From: Weissella coleopterorum
Lineage (GTDB): Bacteria; Bacillota; Bacilli; Lactobacillales; Lactobacillaceae
Reading direction: 5' to 3'
Length of the DNA stretch: 64,000 nt
Assembly (NCBI RefSeq): GCF_011304355.1
Contig: NZ_CP049888.1
Coordinates: 1,488,001-1,552,000 of the forward strand
Both the position numbers and the translations under genes were made by a program. This document shows, piece by piece, positions 16,631 through 26,017 of the stretch; position 1 is the first letter of the stretch, and each line of letters begins with the position of its first letter. A model generated the notes under the pieces. That model ran no database searches and had not been told where the DNA came from. It was given only the letters and a program-made list of their open reading frames with translations.

Positions 16631-17808
16631 ATGGTTTCTAAAATCGATCAAGATTCAATGCGCGAGACCAATCGCAAACTGATGCTTCAGGTCCTTTTCA
16701 ATGCTGAACAAACATCTCGGGTTGAGATTGCCGACCAGGTTCACCTGCACAAATCTACGATTTCATCTATTTATCGCAATTTGGAGGAAGAAGATTTTAT
16801 TGAGGAACTTGGTGATGGTGTGGCTTCCAATGCGGGGGACGGCGTCCTAAGTTAATTCGCTTTAATCATAATTATGGTTACATTGTAACTTTTGATCTAA
16901 GCCGTGGTCATCTACGATATCTTGTTGCCAATATTACCGGCGAAGTGATCCAAAACGGTGAATTTCAAACACGTAATTTACCAATTTCAAATATTCAACA
17001 ACTAGCCATTGATTTTATTCAAGGATTGGATGATTTAGGTACTAATCATGGCTTAATTGGTATCGGTCTGGGCATTCATGGTGTAGTTTTTAAAAATAAA
17101 ATTAGTTATGTCCCCTATCACGAAGATTTATTAACCCTAAATATCGTCGAAAATTTGGAAGATCAATTTCAGGTTCCCGTCTACTTAGAAAATGAAGCCA
17201 ACTTAGCCGCAATCTATACACGAGATTTTCAAGGGCATTTGTTAGATCCCAATATCAGAACATTTAGTACTTTAAATATTCATGATGGAATCGGTTCTGG
17301 GATGATTCAAAATGATCGACTCTTTATTGGTAAACATGGTGAAGCCGGCGAAGTTGGGCGTTCTATCACTTTTCAAACTGATCTTAATCAAAATTACTCT
17401 CCCATTCATTTGGAAGATTTATTTTCAGAAGAATCGATTTTGCAACGGACGGCGATGGCCTTAAAAACTGAACAATTAAGTCGTCAAGAATTTTGTTCCT
17501 TAGTGGATCAAAAAGATCCGATCGCAACGGATATGTTACATCATTGGCTCCAAGCCTTAGCAATGATTTGTTACAATATGGCTCAACAGACTGCTCCAGA
17601 TGCTATTCTGCTTTATTCACGTATTATTGCGTTAAGGCCAGAATATTTCGAATTACTCCAGCATTTTTATCAAAATATTACACCTAACTCTGATACCAAA
17701 ATTTTATTTGCCCACCAAACTGTGGATAAAGCAATCTTGCTTGGCGGTGTCGCCTTAGTAACCCGTAAATTACTTAACTTTGATAATTTCAAGCTTTCTT
17801 TTCATTAA
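16631..17808 (+). pseudogene. xylR: Xylose-responsive ROK repressor XylR, interrupted by a one-base frameshift
   Basis: Residues 1-70 form the N-terminal winged helix-turn-helix (LMLQVLFNAEQTSRVEIADQ) of XylR-type ROK repressors. At the run of five G at 16834-16838 the frame breaks and a stop follows at about 16855. Adding one G restores the conserved GGRRPKLIRF linker and a continuous ROK sugar-binding domain to 17808, giving 392 residues, the usual family length. The ROK half reads openly (IGIGLGIHG, EVGRSITF). The gene is divergent from the GPH transporter and upstream of the xylosidase gene. Either the repressor is truncated and the regulon constitutive, or the run is phase-variable or mis-sequenced. 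Confidence 0.88.
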
Positions 17809-17854
17809 ATTTATCCGGACCGATTGTCGTTTTAGATAGTTGGTCTTTTTTGAT

Positions 17855-17910
17855 GTTAGTTGCATTGAACAACTAACTAGGTTAATATTACTTTGAAGTA
17901 AACGTTTTCA
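17855..17910 (+). promoter_or_regulatory. XylR operator and cre upstream of the GH43 xylosidase gene
   Basis: A perfect inverted repeat GTTAGTTG-N7-CAACTAAC lies at 17855-17877. A cre-like AGTAAACGTTTTCA (one mismatch) lies at 17897-17910, 24 bp before the xylosidase start codon. Confidence 0.8.
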
Positions 17911-17933
17911 TATTTTATTCAAAGGAGCATATT

Positions 17934-19625
17934 ATGAAAATACAAAATCCGGTTTTACCTGGCTTTAACTCAGACCCTTCAATGATTCGAGTTGATGACA
18001 CATACTACATTGCCACATCAACTTTTGAATGGTTCCCCGGGGTTCGCATTCACGCCTCACAAGATTTAGTGCACTGGAACTTAGTAACCAACGTGTTAGA
18101 TCGCGTTGAATTATTGGATATGAAGGGAAATCCTTCGTCAGGGGGAATCTGGGCTCCAGATCTCTCATACCATGATGGGAAATTCTGGTTAATCTACACT
18201 GATGTTAAAATCACTGATGGTTCGTTTAAAGATATGAAAAATTATCTAACCACCGCAGAAAAAATTGATGGACCATGGTCTGATCCCATTTTTGTCAACG
18301 GGGTTGGGTTCGATGCCTCACTCTTCCATGACGAAAATGGCAAAAAATATCTCGTCCAACAAACTTGGGATCACCGGGAATACCGGCATCCCTTTAATGG
18401 CATTACTTTAACGGAATTTGATGTCAAGACGATGCAATTAATGCCAGCAACGGCTCGAACAATCTGGGAAGGAACCCCCGTTAAATTAGTAGAAGGTCCT
18501 CATATCTATCAAATTAATGGTCAATATTATTTGTTTGCCGCAGAAGGTGGAACTATTTTTACCCACCAAGAAGTTGTCGCGCGATCAAACAATTTAGATG
18601 CTAACTCATTCCAAACTGAGCCAGACGGTCCGTTCCTAACTAATTTTGATACCCCAAGCACCTACCTACAAAAGCAAGGGCATGGCTCATTAGTTAATAC
18701 CCCCGGTGGTGAATGGTATTATGCTTCACTAACTGCTCGGCCCTGGAATCATGCTACCGAATCGGCGACCGATCCACGTGGTTGGTCAACTTTGGGACGA
18801 GAAACATCAATTCAAAAAGTGGAATGGGATGCCCAAGGTTGGCCTCGTGTCGTGGGCGGTCACGGTGGAACTACCTTCGTGGATGCGCCAAAAGACGCCA
18901 TCGAAACTAAAGCGCCCACGGATCACTCTCAACATGATGAATTCACAGAAAACCATCTTGATCTAAATTGGAACACACTCCGAGTTCCATTTACCGATAA
19001 AATGGGTTCGGTTGGTCAGGGTTCACTTCAACTCATCGGTCAGGGTTCACTCGCTAATCCGTATGATCTCTCACTTATTGCGCGACGTTGGCAGGCCTTT
19101 TACTTTGATGCAACAACCAAGGTTAAATTCACACCGTACTCATATCAAGCCATGGCTGGTCTAACCAATTACTATAATCATTCTCATTGGTCGTGGATTT
19201 TCATTACCAAAAATGATGCCGGTCAATCCGTGATTGAAGTTGCCGAAAATAAAGGTGGTCTACGTAATGGCCAATACACGTCGTACCTACAAGATGCAGC
19301 CATTGTCATTCCTGAAAATACCGAATATGTATGGTTCAAGTCACAAAATCGTAAAACCTACTATACTTACCAATATTCATTTGATGGTGAAAATTGGTTT
19401 GATACCGGTGTTAAGCTGGACGCCGCCATTCTATCCGACGATTATGTCGTACAAGAATATGGCGGATTCTTCACCGGCGCCTATATTGGATTGGCTGCGG
19501 TAGACTACGCTGGCTATCATTCCACTGCAACCTTTGACTTCTTTGACTACCAGGAATTAGGTGATGTCCAAGTTGCTCCCGATCAATATACGTTTGCTGC
19601 TTCTGAAGAACGTCAATTCGACTAA
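17934..19625 (+). CDS. xynB: GH43 beta-xylosidase
   Basis: The 563-residue protein hydrolyses xylobiose and short xylo-oligosaccharides to xylose. It has the five-bladed GH43 domain (about 1-320) with the catalytic base Asp14 (FNSDPS), the pKa-modulating Asp127 (GVGFDASLF) and the general acid Glu187 (VEGPHIY), matching the residues of Selenomonas-type xylosidases. A C-terminal beta-sandwich follows (about 330-563). There is no signal peptide, so it acts on imported oligosaccharides. AAGGAG precedes the ATG. It lies downstream of xylR with its own operator and cre and ends in a strong terminator. Confidence 0.94.
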   Translation: MKIQNPVLPGFNSDPSMIRVDDTYYIATSTFEWFPGVRIHASQDLVHWNLVTNVLDRVELLDMKGNPSSGGIWAPDLSYHDGKFWLIYTDVKITDGSFKDMKNYLTTAEKIDGPWSDPIFVNGVGFDASLFHDENGKKYLVQQTWDHREYRHPFNGITLTEFDVKTMQLMPATARTIWEGTPVKLVEGPHIYQINGQYYLFAAEGGTIFTHQEVVARSNNLDANSFQTEPDGPFLTNFDTPSTYLQKQGHGSLVNTPGGEWYYASLTARPWNHATESATDPRGWSTLGRETSIQKVEWDAQGWPRVVGGHGGTTFVDAPKDAIETKAPTDHSQHDEFTENHLDLNWNTLRVPFTDKMGSVGQGSLQLIGQGSLANPYDLSLIARRWQAFYFDATTKVKFTPYSYQAMAGLTNYYNHSHWSWIFITKNDAGQSVIEVAENKGGLRNGQYTSYLQDAAIVIPENTEYVWFKSQNRKTYYTYQYSFDGENWFDTGVKLDAAILSDDYVVQEYGGFFTGAYIGLAAVDYAGYHSTATFDFFDYQELGDVQVAPDQYTFAASEERQFD

Positions 19626-19644
19626 TTAAATTCAGTATTAATTA

Positions 19645-19676
19645 AAAACCAGTTCGTGAGCTCGAACTGGTTTTTT
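19645..19676 (+). terminator. Terminator of the GH43 xylosidase gene
   Basis: A perfect twelve-pair stem AAAACCAGTTCG / CGAACTGGTTTT with a six-base loop and a T run follows the stop by about 20 bp. Confidence 0.95.
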
Positions 19677-19745
19677 GATATTATCATTCCTTATCAGTTG
19701 CATTGAGGCGCCGCACATCAAAAGTCGTAGATAATTTAATCGTTA

Positions 19746-19793
19746 CAAAAAAGAGTCGTAATGCTAGTAAAGACTAACATAACCGACTCTTTT
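19746..19793 (-). terminator. Terminator of the MFS sugar transporter gene
   Basis: The arms AAAGAGTCG / CGACTCTTT enclose a 25-base loop and are followed by six T on the minus strand. Confidence 0.8.
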
Positions 19794-19825
19794 ATCATAT
19801 TGCATGAACAATGTATTTAATAGAT

Positions 19826-21274
19826 CTATTGTACTTCCGTTCCATCCGAATAACCATCAGCATGCGCCCGTGAACGTAGGGCAGCTTCGATTGATTCCAA
19901 AGAACGATTTCGTGTTTCGATAGTGAATTTCTTGATAAACCAGATGGCTACGAAACATAGCACTCCATAGATGATAAACAGCTTGGCAATTCCTTGCCCT
20001 TCCGCATTTAAGGCGTGTGCTGGTGTAAAGGCAATTAACAACATTGGAAATGATTGTGAAACAGCGAAATTGGCAGTCCAGTTAATTACAGCTCCAAACG
20101 AGTTTCCCAATCCTCGAATATTCAATGGGAAAGCTTCACCGATCATTACCCACATAACAGGTCCCCAGGTAGCTGAGAAGAATGCAATGTACAAAGTTAA
20201 GGCTACCACACAAATCCATGATCCAAAGTTACCAGCCCCTGCTTTCAAAACTAACATCGCCGTTGACATTAATAGTAATGACGCCCCCATTCCTAAGGCT
20301 CCATACGTTAACATCTTTTTACGATCAATTTTATCCATAATTTTAACCGCAATGGCCGTCACAATTACGTTAAAGATTCCAATTACAATATGCGATTGCA
20401 AAGCGAAGTGTTCACTGAATCCCGCTGAAATGAAAATCTTTGGTGCATAATACAAAACAGTATTACATCCCATCACCTGCTGGAAAACAGCTAAACCTAA
20501 AGCCATAATTAAGACCGGACGCGCCATTGGTCCAAATAATTCTCTAAATCCGCCCGAAGGCATTTGAGCTTGCAACTTAATATCATGTAATTCTTCTTGA
20601 ACTACTTGTGGATTTGCATTAAATGTCTCTAACACATGTTGGGCTTCAGTTTCTTTTCCTTGTTTAACCAAGTAACGTGGTGATTCAGGTAAGGTTAAAC
20701 CACCAAAGAATAATAATGCTGCTGGAATCGCAGCTAAACCAAGCATCCAATGCCAACCAACATGACTCGAAAGACCAAACAAACCGTGTGGTGAAAGCCA
20801 TTCATTTGAGACGTATGCAAAGAAAATTCCAGTCATAATCATCAACTGGAACAACGTCCCCACTCCACCACGCTTATCGGCAGGAGCCAATTCAGCTAAG
20901 TATGTGGGAATTAAGGCCGAAGCAGCACCAACCGCAACCCCCAATAATACTCGTGAAGTGACCAACATTGCATAATTTAAACCAATTCCTGATCCCATCG
21001 CTCCAACGAAGAAAATAATAGCAGCTGTTAAGAGTAATTTCTTTCGACCAAATTTATCAGACATCGGTCCAATAATGGCTGCCCCTAAAATCGCACCCAA
21101 AAGAACAGACGCCGTAATAAATCCATCTTCAAATGAACCTGCTTGAATTCCTAGTTCCTTTCCAATGAACAACATGGCCCCTGAGATAACCCCAGTGTCA
21201 TATCCAAATAGTAACCCACCTAGGGCTCCAAAGAAATAAATCCAACTAGTTGACATGTGTTTTTTACTAGCCAT
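19826..21274 (-). CDS. xylT: MFS sugar:H+ symporter, probable D-xylose transporter
   Basis: The protein of about 482 residues is a twelve-helix sugar porter. It shows the family marks: FGYDTGVISGA in helix one, the GPMSDKFGRKK loop, PESPRYLVKQGK in the central loop and the late FFSATWGPVMWVMIGE segment. Monosaccharide (xylose or arabinose) uptake is the expected role. A longer frame from 21298 runs through the AGGAGG binding site, so the ATG at 21274 (MASKKHMSTSW) is chosen. The XylR operator overlaps its promoter and two cre sites lie just downstream, which supports xylose as substrate. Confidence 0.87.
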   Translation of the reverse strand: MASKKHMSTSWIYFFGALGGLLFGYDTGVISGAMLFIGKELGIQAGSFEDGFITASVLLGAILGAAIIGPMSDKFGRKKLLLTAAIIFFVGAMGSGIGLNYAMLVTSRVLLGVAVGAASALIPTYLAELAPADKRGGVGTLFQLMIMTGIFFAYVSNEWLSPHGLFGLSSHVGWHWMLGLAAIPAALLFFGGLTLPESPRYLVKQGKETEAQHVLETFNANPQVVQEELHDIKLQAQMPSGGFRELFGPMARPVLIMALGLAVFQQVMGCNTVLYYAPKIFISAGFSEHFALQSHIVIGIFNVIVTAIAVKIMDKIDRKKMLTYGALGMGASLLLMSTAMLVLKAGAGNFGSWICVVALTLYIAFFSATWGPVMWVMIGEAFPLNIRGLGNSFGAVINWTANFAVSQSFPMLLIAFTPAHALNAEGQGIAKLFIIYGVLCFVAIWFIKKFTIETRNRSLESIEAALRSRAHADGYSDGTEVQ

Positions 21275-21318
21275 GACAATTTTGCCTCCTAAAAACAAAA
21301 AGAATATATAAGTTAAGA

Positions 21319-21391
21319 TGCAAGCGATTGAAAGCGCTTACTAATTTACAAAACTTATTGTACTCCAGTTGGTTGGTTCTCGCAACCAACT
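21319..21391 (-). promoter_or_regulatory. xylT promoter with XylR operator and tandem cre sites
   Basis: TTGCGA (21380-21385) and TACAAT (21357-21362) are spaced by 17 bp on the minus strand. A perfect operator with nine-base arms, AGTTGGTTG-N7-CAACCAACT, covers 21367-21391 and overlaps the -35 box. Two overlapping cre-like sites (21319-21332 and 21329-21342) lie after the start site. Confidence 0.8.
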
Positions 21392-21403
21392 TTTTAAAAA
21401 TTA

Positions 21404-21438
21404 AAAAAATAGGGTACCAAAACCAATCTGGTACTCTA
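21404..21438 (-). terminator. Terminator of the MATE transporter gene
   Basis: The stem TAGAGTACCA / TGGTACCCTA (one non-Watson-Crick pair) is followed by seven T on the minus strand. Confidence 0.85.
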
Positions 21439-21455
21439 TCTCTGTATTAATTTAA

Positions 21456-22805
21456 TTATTTTTCTTGAATTTTTCTTAGGATTTCCCGACGATGTTTATT
21501 CCAAGCTGGTACTAAACACAAAACTGACGCTAACCATGCTAAAGGATTTGAAAGACTTGCTCCATAAAAACCAAACCAGATCACTAAGACAAAGGCACCT
21601 AATGAACGTGAGAACATTTCGGCAAAACCAGCCAGTGTAGGCGCTTTGGTGTTTCCTAAACCTTGTAATGCATACCGCAAAATAAACAAGATTCCTAGGA
21701 TCGCATAAAAAGGTCCGTTCGCCCCAAAATAAGTTTGAGCTAAATGTTGAATTACCGCACCATCCCCACTATGGGAATCTAAGAATAGTTGAACCAGGTA
21801 CCGACCAAAACTGATTTCAAAAATACCTAAGATAATTCCAAAACCAATATTAATTTTCAAAGCTTGTCGCATACCCACTAAAATACGACGATATTCACCC
21901 GCTCCATAATTTTGGGCCACGTAAGTTGCCATGGTCACTCCAAAAGACATCAAGACGAGCACCAAAATTTGATCAACTTTTGAAGCCGCAGTATATCCAG
22001 CTACCGCATCTGTACCCAATGAATTTATTGCGGCTTGTAATGTCATTGAACCAATTGCGATGACGGATTGTTGAAAGCCCATTGGTAACGCCGCAGACAA
22101 GTGAATTTTGATTTCATTAGCATCCCATTTTAAATCTGCTTTTGTAATATGCAAAACTGGGATGAATTTTTTAATATGCCACCAACTTGTCGCCGTTGAA
22201 ATTCCATACGCTGTTACGGTTGCCGCTGCTGCTCCTGCCGTGCCCCAACGAAAGACGATGATAAATAATAATTCCAATAAAATGTTAATAACCATCCCTA
22301 AGATCAAATGATACAACGGGGCGCGCGAGTTTCCAACCGCACGCATTTCATTAGCTAAAATATTATAACCTACCTGAGTTACCAGTCCCCCCCAAATAAT
22401 TACGATGAAGGCGTAGGCCATCTCAAAAATACTCTGCGGAGTTTGCATCAACGTCAAAAGCCCGCGTAATCCGACGACTCCGACCAAGGTTAAAACCACT
22501 GTAATCAGACCGGAGGCTAGGATACTCTGCCCAAATGAGCGCCGTACACCGGCCCAATCTTGAGCACCATATCGCTGGGCAGTAATGATCGACATTCCCG
22601 ATGTCACCCCGCCCACAAATCCTAATGCTAAAAACATCACCGAACCAGTTGACCCAACCGCCGCAAGCGCTTGAACTCCCAATGTCTGACCAACAATTAA
22701 CATATCAATAATATTATATAAATTTTGAAATAAATATCCTACGATAATGGGTAACGTAAACAGCATAATTAATTTAACTGGATTACCCTTTGTTAAATCT
22801 TGCAT
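21456..22805 (-). CDS. MATE family transporter
   Basis: The 449-residue protein has twelve membrane helices in two homologous bundles and starts with LTKGNPVKLIMLFTLPIIVGYLFQNLYN, a typical MATE/NorM-type N-terminus. Members export drugs or metabolites with Na+ or H+. What is unusual is the context: it sits between the xylose symporter and the alpha-xylosidase cluster and has a XylR-type operator about 75 bp upstream of its start. Export of a xylose-related metabolite or a pleiotropic role is possible; nothing in the protein shows the substrate. AGGAG precedes the ATG. Confidence 0.85.
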   Translation of the reverse strand: MQDLTKGNPVKLIMLFTLPIIVGYLFQNLYNIIDMLIVGQTLGVQALAAVGSTGSVMFLALGFVGGVTSGMSIITAQRYGAQDWAGVRRSFGQSILASGLITVVLTLVGVVGLRGLLTLMQTPQSIFEMAYAFIVIIWGGLVTQVGYNILANEMRAVGNSRAPLYHLILGMVINILLELLFIIVFRWGTAGAAAATVTAYGISTATSWWHIKKFIPVLHITKADLKWDANEIKIHLSAALPMGFQQSVIAIGSMTLQAAINSLGTDAVAGYTAASKVDQILVLVLMSFGVTMATYVAQNYGAGEYRRILVGMRQALKINIGFGIILGIFEISFGRYLVQLFLDSHSGDGAVIQHLAQTYFGANGPFYAILGILFILRYALQGLGNTKAPTLAGFAEMFSRSLGAFVLVIWFGFYGASLSNPLAWLASVLCLVPAWNKHRREILRKIQEK

Positions 22806-22877
22806 CTTCCTACTACTCCTCTTCCCCTCAGTTCAACCTTGGTATAATTTTTCAATTGAAGTTCAAATCAGACCCAT

Positions 22878-22900
22878 CCTAGTCGCCTTTCACAACTAAC
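22878..22900 (-). promoter_or_regulatory. XylR-type operator upstream of the MATE gene
   Basis: On the minus strand GTTAGTTG-N7-CGACTAGG keeps one perfect half-site, the N7 spacing and five of eight positions in the other half. Confidence 0.5.
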
Positions 22901-22940
22901 TGAATATTATGTTTTAATTTACCATTTTTCTTCTTAATAT

Positions 22941-22975
22941 AAAACACCCCAAAAGTTAAAATAACTCTGGGGTGT
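22941..22975 (-). terminator. Terminator of the AraC-type regulator gene
   Basis: The arms ACACCCCA / TGGGGTGT with a T-rich tail lie 27 bp after the stop at 23002. Confidence 0.75.
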
Positions 22976-23001
22976 AGATGAATCCGACTCAAACATACGG
23001 A

Positions 23002-23826
23002 TTATTTTCGTCGTTTCCTAACTTCACGCGGCAGTGCACCATAATATTGTTCAAACAATTTTGTACCCAATCGAATATTATTAACACCATTATCTTCAAA
23101 AATATTATGAATCGGTTTATCACTATTTACAATCTCAAAATGTACATGTGACAAGCGGACCAAATAAATATAACGATTCAACGAAACACCCGTTTTTTGT
23201 TTAAAAATACGACTTAAATAGTCAGGATTATAGTGAAACTTATGGGCTAAATCGTTGACTGTAAGTGTAGTTGCATAATTTTCATTAATATCAGCCAGCA
23301 CTTCTTTCAAACGTTTATCTTGACCAACATTAATTAGCACACTATCTTGACCATATTTCGTGAAAATCAAATATAAGCAATGTAACATCAATTCGTTAAA
23401 CTTAAAGCGATAGCCCCGCTCCTTATGCTGATACACTTGAACCATTTCCCGTAAGCTCGCGACGATGTCTTGATATACAACGTCAAGTCGATCCTGCTTT
23501 TGAATGGTAAATAAGATATTATCAGGATTATCCCAATATTTTTCCAAATAAGAAATCGGAATTTGTAAGACGACGGAACAATTTTTCTCATGGTTTGAGG
23601 AGTGGAGCACCCCCGAACCAATCGCAATAAACTCACCTGCTTGTAATACAACTTGTTGTGCTTCATAACTAAAGGTGACTGTTCCTGACAAAACTAAGAC
23701 AATTTCAATATGGCGATGCCAGTGTGACGGCTTAAACCCTGGATCTTCCCGCGAGACAAAAATTCGTACGTCGACATCGTTATTATTAACGACTACTTCG
23801 TATTCACCACCTTTTTCATCCGCCAT
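23002..23826 (-). CDS. AraC/XylS-family transcriptional regulator
   Basis: The 274-residue protein has an N-terminal cupin sensor (about 30-100, HWHRHIEIVLVLSG, GVLHSSNHE) and a C-terminal double helix-turn-helix of about 100 residues (LTVNDLAHKFHYNPDYLSRIFK). This architecture is typical of sugar-responsive activators. It is the last gene of an apparent GPH transporter - alpha-xylosidase - araC unit, 28 bp after the alpha-xylosidase gene, and so probably controls use of an alpha-xyloside such as isoprimeverose. Target sites are not identified. Confidence 0.85.
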   Translation of the reverse strand: MADEKGGEYEVVVNNNDVDVRIFVSREDPGFKPSHWHRHIEIVLVLSGTVTFSYEAQQVVLQAGEFIAIGSGVLHSSNHEKNCSVVLQIPISYLEKYWDNPDNILFTIQKQDRLDVVYQDIVASLREMVQVYQHKERGYRFKFNELMLHCLYLIFTKYGQDSVLINVGQDKRLKEVLADINENYATTLTVNDLAHKFHYNPDYLSRIFKQKTGVSLNRYIYLVRLSHVHFEIVNSDKPIHNIFEDNGVNNIRLGTKLFEQYYGALPREVRKRRK

Positions 23827-23854
23827 AATATCGCTGTCCTCTTATTTCATCTTT

Positions 23855-25993
23855 TTAATCAATTTTTTTCCAAACTGGTAAACTCAAATAATCATAATTT
23901 TCAGCCATCCATTGACCATGAGCATCCACGATCACTTCCCGACCATCAATCACATGTTGCCAACGCCCAGCTGGCAAATAATAATCAACATCCCCATTTT
24001 CGCTCATAACGGGTGCAACCAAAAGCTTTGCTCCAAACATATATTGACGATCCAAGTCAGCACAATTAGCATCATTTGGGAATTCCAAATACATTGGACG
24101 CATGAGTGGAATTCCTGCTGTGACCGAGGCCTTAGCTTCGCTGTAAATATATGGCATCATCTTTTGTTTTAGTTTGGCGAAATTACGTGTTACATCAACT
24201 GCTTCTTCATCAAAGAGCCATGGAACCCGATATTGAATATTACCATGGTACCGCGAATGACTCGACAAAAGACCAAATTGAGTCCAGCGCTTGTAAATTG
24301 CGGCACTCGCATTTTCTTCAAATCCGCCAATATCATGACTCCAAAAAGTAAATCCGGATGACATTAAGCTCAACCCACCACGCAGAGTATCAGCCATTGA
24401 GTGGAATTGGCTTAAATTATCACCACCCCAATGGACCGGATATTGTTGTCCACCCACGGTGGCCGAACGCGCAAAGACTACTGCCTCGTCTGCACCTTTT
24501 TCTTGCTGTAAGAGCTCAAAGACTGCTTGGTTGTAACGATGGGTGTAATAATTATGCTCACCCTCTGGATTATTACCATTATAATAAACTGCATCATGCA
24601 TTGGAATTCGTTCTCCAAAATCAGTTTTGAAGCAATCTACTCCCATATCTAAGAGATTTTTCAACAAACCTTGATACCATTGTACGGCTTCTGGATTTGT
24701 AAAATCAACAATTGCATTTCCAGGTTGCCACAAATCCCATTGCCAAACATTCCCATCAGTTCGTTTAATGAAGTAACCTTTTTCCTTACCAATTTTAAAC
24801 AGACGTGACTTTTGTGAGATATATGGATTAATCCAAACACAAACTTTCAAACCTCGGTCATGCAACCGTTGAATTAAGCCTTCAGGATCAGGGAATTGTT
24901 CCTTATCCCATTCAAAGTTACTCCATTCAAAGCCCTTCATCCAGAAGCAATCAAAGTGGAAGACTGATAATGGAATATCCCGCTCAAACATCCCATCGAT
25001 AAACTTCATCACGGTTTCCTCTGAATAATCCGTTGTAAATGAAGTTGATAACCATAGTCCAAAAGTCCATTCAGGTGGTAAGGTGGAACCACCCGTTAAC
25101 TTATTATACTTACCTAAAACATCTTTGGGAGTTTCACCAGCAATGATGTAGTATTCAAGGCTTTCACCCCGGGTTGAGAAGCTGACACGATCTACAACTT
25201 CCGTTGCCACTTCAAAGCTTGTGGGTTGGCTTTCATTTACAAAAACGCCATAATAAGTCCCCTTGGCATCTTTTGAAATTCCGGATTTTGCTGCGATATA
25301 AAAGGGAATTGATTTATAACTTTGATCAGAACCAGTTCCACCATCACGATTAATAATATCAATCGTTTGACCATTTTTAACGAATGGTCCAAAGGTTTCC
25401 CCAAAACCATAAACCTTGGTTCCTGGCAATAAACTAAGTTGTTCCCGCATATAATGATCTGCCCGAGTGATTTGGCGATCACTAACCATGGCTTGTGCCC
25501 CTACAACCGTATTGGGATGCATAACTTGACCAAGCTGCTGACCAGATAAATCATCAATCGATCCCTGCGCTTTAAACTCTGAACCAGTAATCCGCTTCCC
25601 TTGATAATTAAAATCTAGGTTGAATTTATTATGCAGATCAACCGTTAATTCTAAATCACCACTTTTAAATCTAGCTTGTTTGGGATCCACCTTAATGTCT
25701 GGTGTAACAGCTTGTTGCTCCAATTGATATAAAGGATTGTGATCATCTTGATCAAAATGCTTTAATTCGATCCCAATCACATCTGGTGCTGGGCTAAACA
25801 CGGACATGGTTGTATTACCAACATCTAACATATCACTTCGCGAAGCCAATTGTTGGTAACTTGAGTTAACCACTAAAGTTTCACTATTTTTATCAGCTTC
25901 TTGAGCGGTGAGAACTTTGGTATCAAAGGCTTCAATGGGTGAATTAATAATATATTCATCTTTGCCTAACCAGTATCCATTTGAAAATTTCAT
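23855..25993 (-). CDS. xylS: GH31 alpha-xylosidase
   Basis: The 712-residue enzyme belongs to glycoside hydrolase family 31 and matches YicI-type alpha-xylosidases, which release xylose from isoprimeverose and other xyloglucan fragments. The nucleophile lies in KTDFGERIP (Asp458) and the acid/base in HWGGDN (Asp525); the spacing of 67 residues agrees with YicI (416/482). The substrate-binding motif FGLWLSTSF (about 311-319) is also present. There is no signal peptide, so it works on imported substrate. It lies between its likely GPH transporter and an AraC regulator on the same strand. Confidence 0.93.
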   Translation of the reverse strand: MKFSNGYWLGKDEYIINSPIEAFDTKVLTAQEADKNSETLVVNSSYQQLASRSDMLDVGNTTMSVFSPAPDVIGIELKHFDQDDHNPLYQLEQQAVTPDIKVDPKQARFKSGDLELTVDLHNKFNLDFNYQGKRITGSEFKAQGSIDDLSGQQLGQVMHPNTVVGAQAMVSDRQITRADHYMREQLSLLPGTKVYGFGETFGPFVKNGQTIDIINRDGGTGSDQSYKSIPFYIAAKSGISKDAKGTYYGVFVNESQPTSFEVATEVVDRVSFSTRGESLEYYIIAGETPKDVLGKYNKLTGGSTLPPEWTFGLWLSTSFTTDYSEETVMKFIDGMFERDIPLSVFHFDCFWMKGFEWSNFEWDKEQFPDPEGLIQRLHDRGLKVCVWINPYISQKSRLFKIGKEKGYFIKRTDGNVWQWDLWQPGNAIVDFTNPEAVQWYQGLLKNLLDMGVDCFKTDFGERIPMHDAVYYNGNNPEGEHNYYTHRYNQAVFELLQQEKGADEAVVFARSATVGGQQYPVHWGGDNLSQFHSMADTLRGGLSLMSSGFTFWSHDIGGFEENASAAIYKRWTQFGLLSSHSRYHGNIQYRVPWLFDEEAVDVTRNFAKLKQKMMPYIYSEAKASVTAGIPLMRPMYLEFPNDANCADLDRQYMFGAKLLVAPVMSENGDVDYYLPAGRWQHVIDGREVIVDAHGQWMAENYDYLSLPVWKKID

Positions 25994-26017
25994 AATTTAT
26001 ACCCTCTTTTATATTTT

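Noticed and set aside
19971..20450. 159-codon open frame antisense to the MFS sugar transporter gene
   Set aside because: Shadow frame of a membrane-protein gene; no binding site or recognisable domain.
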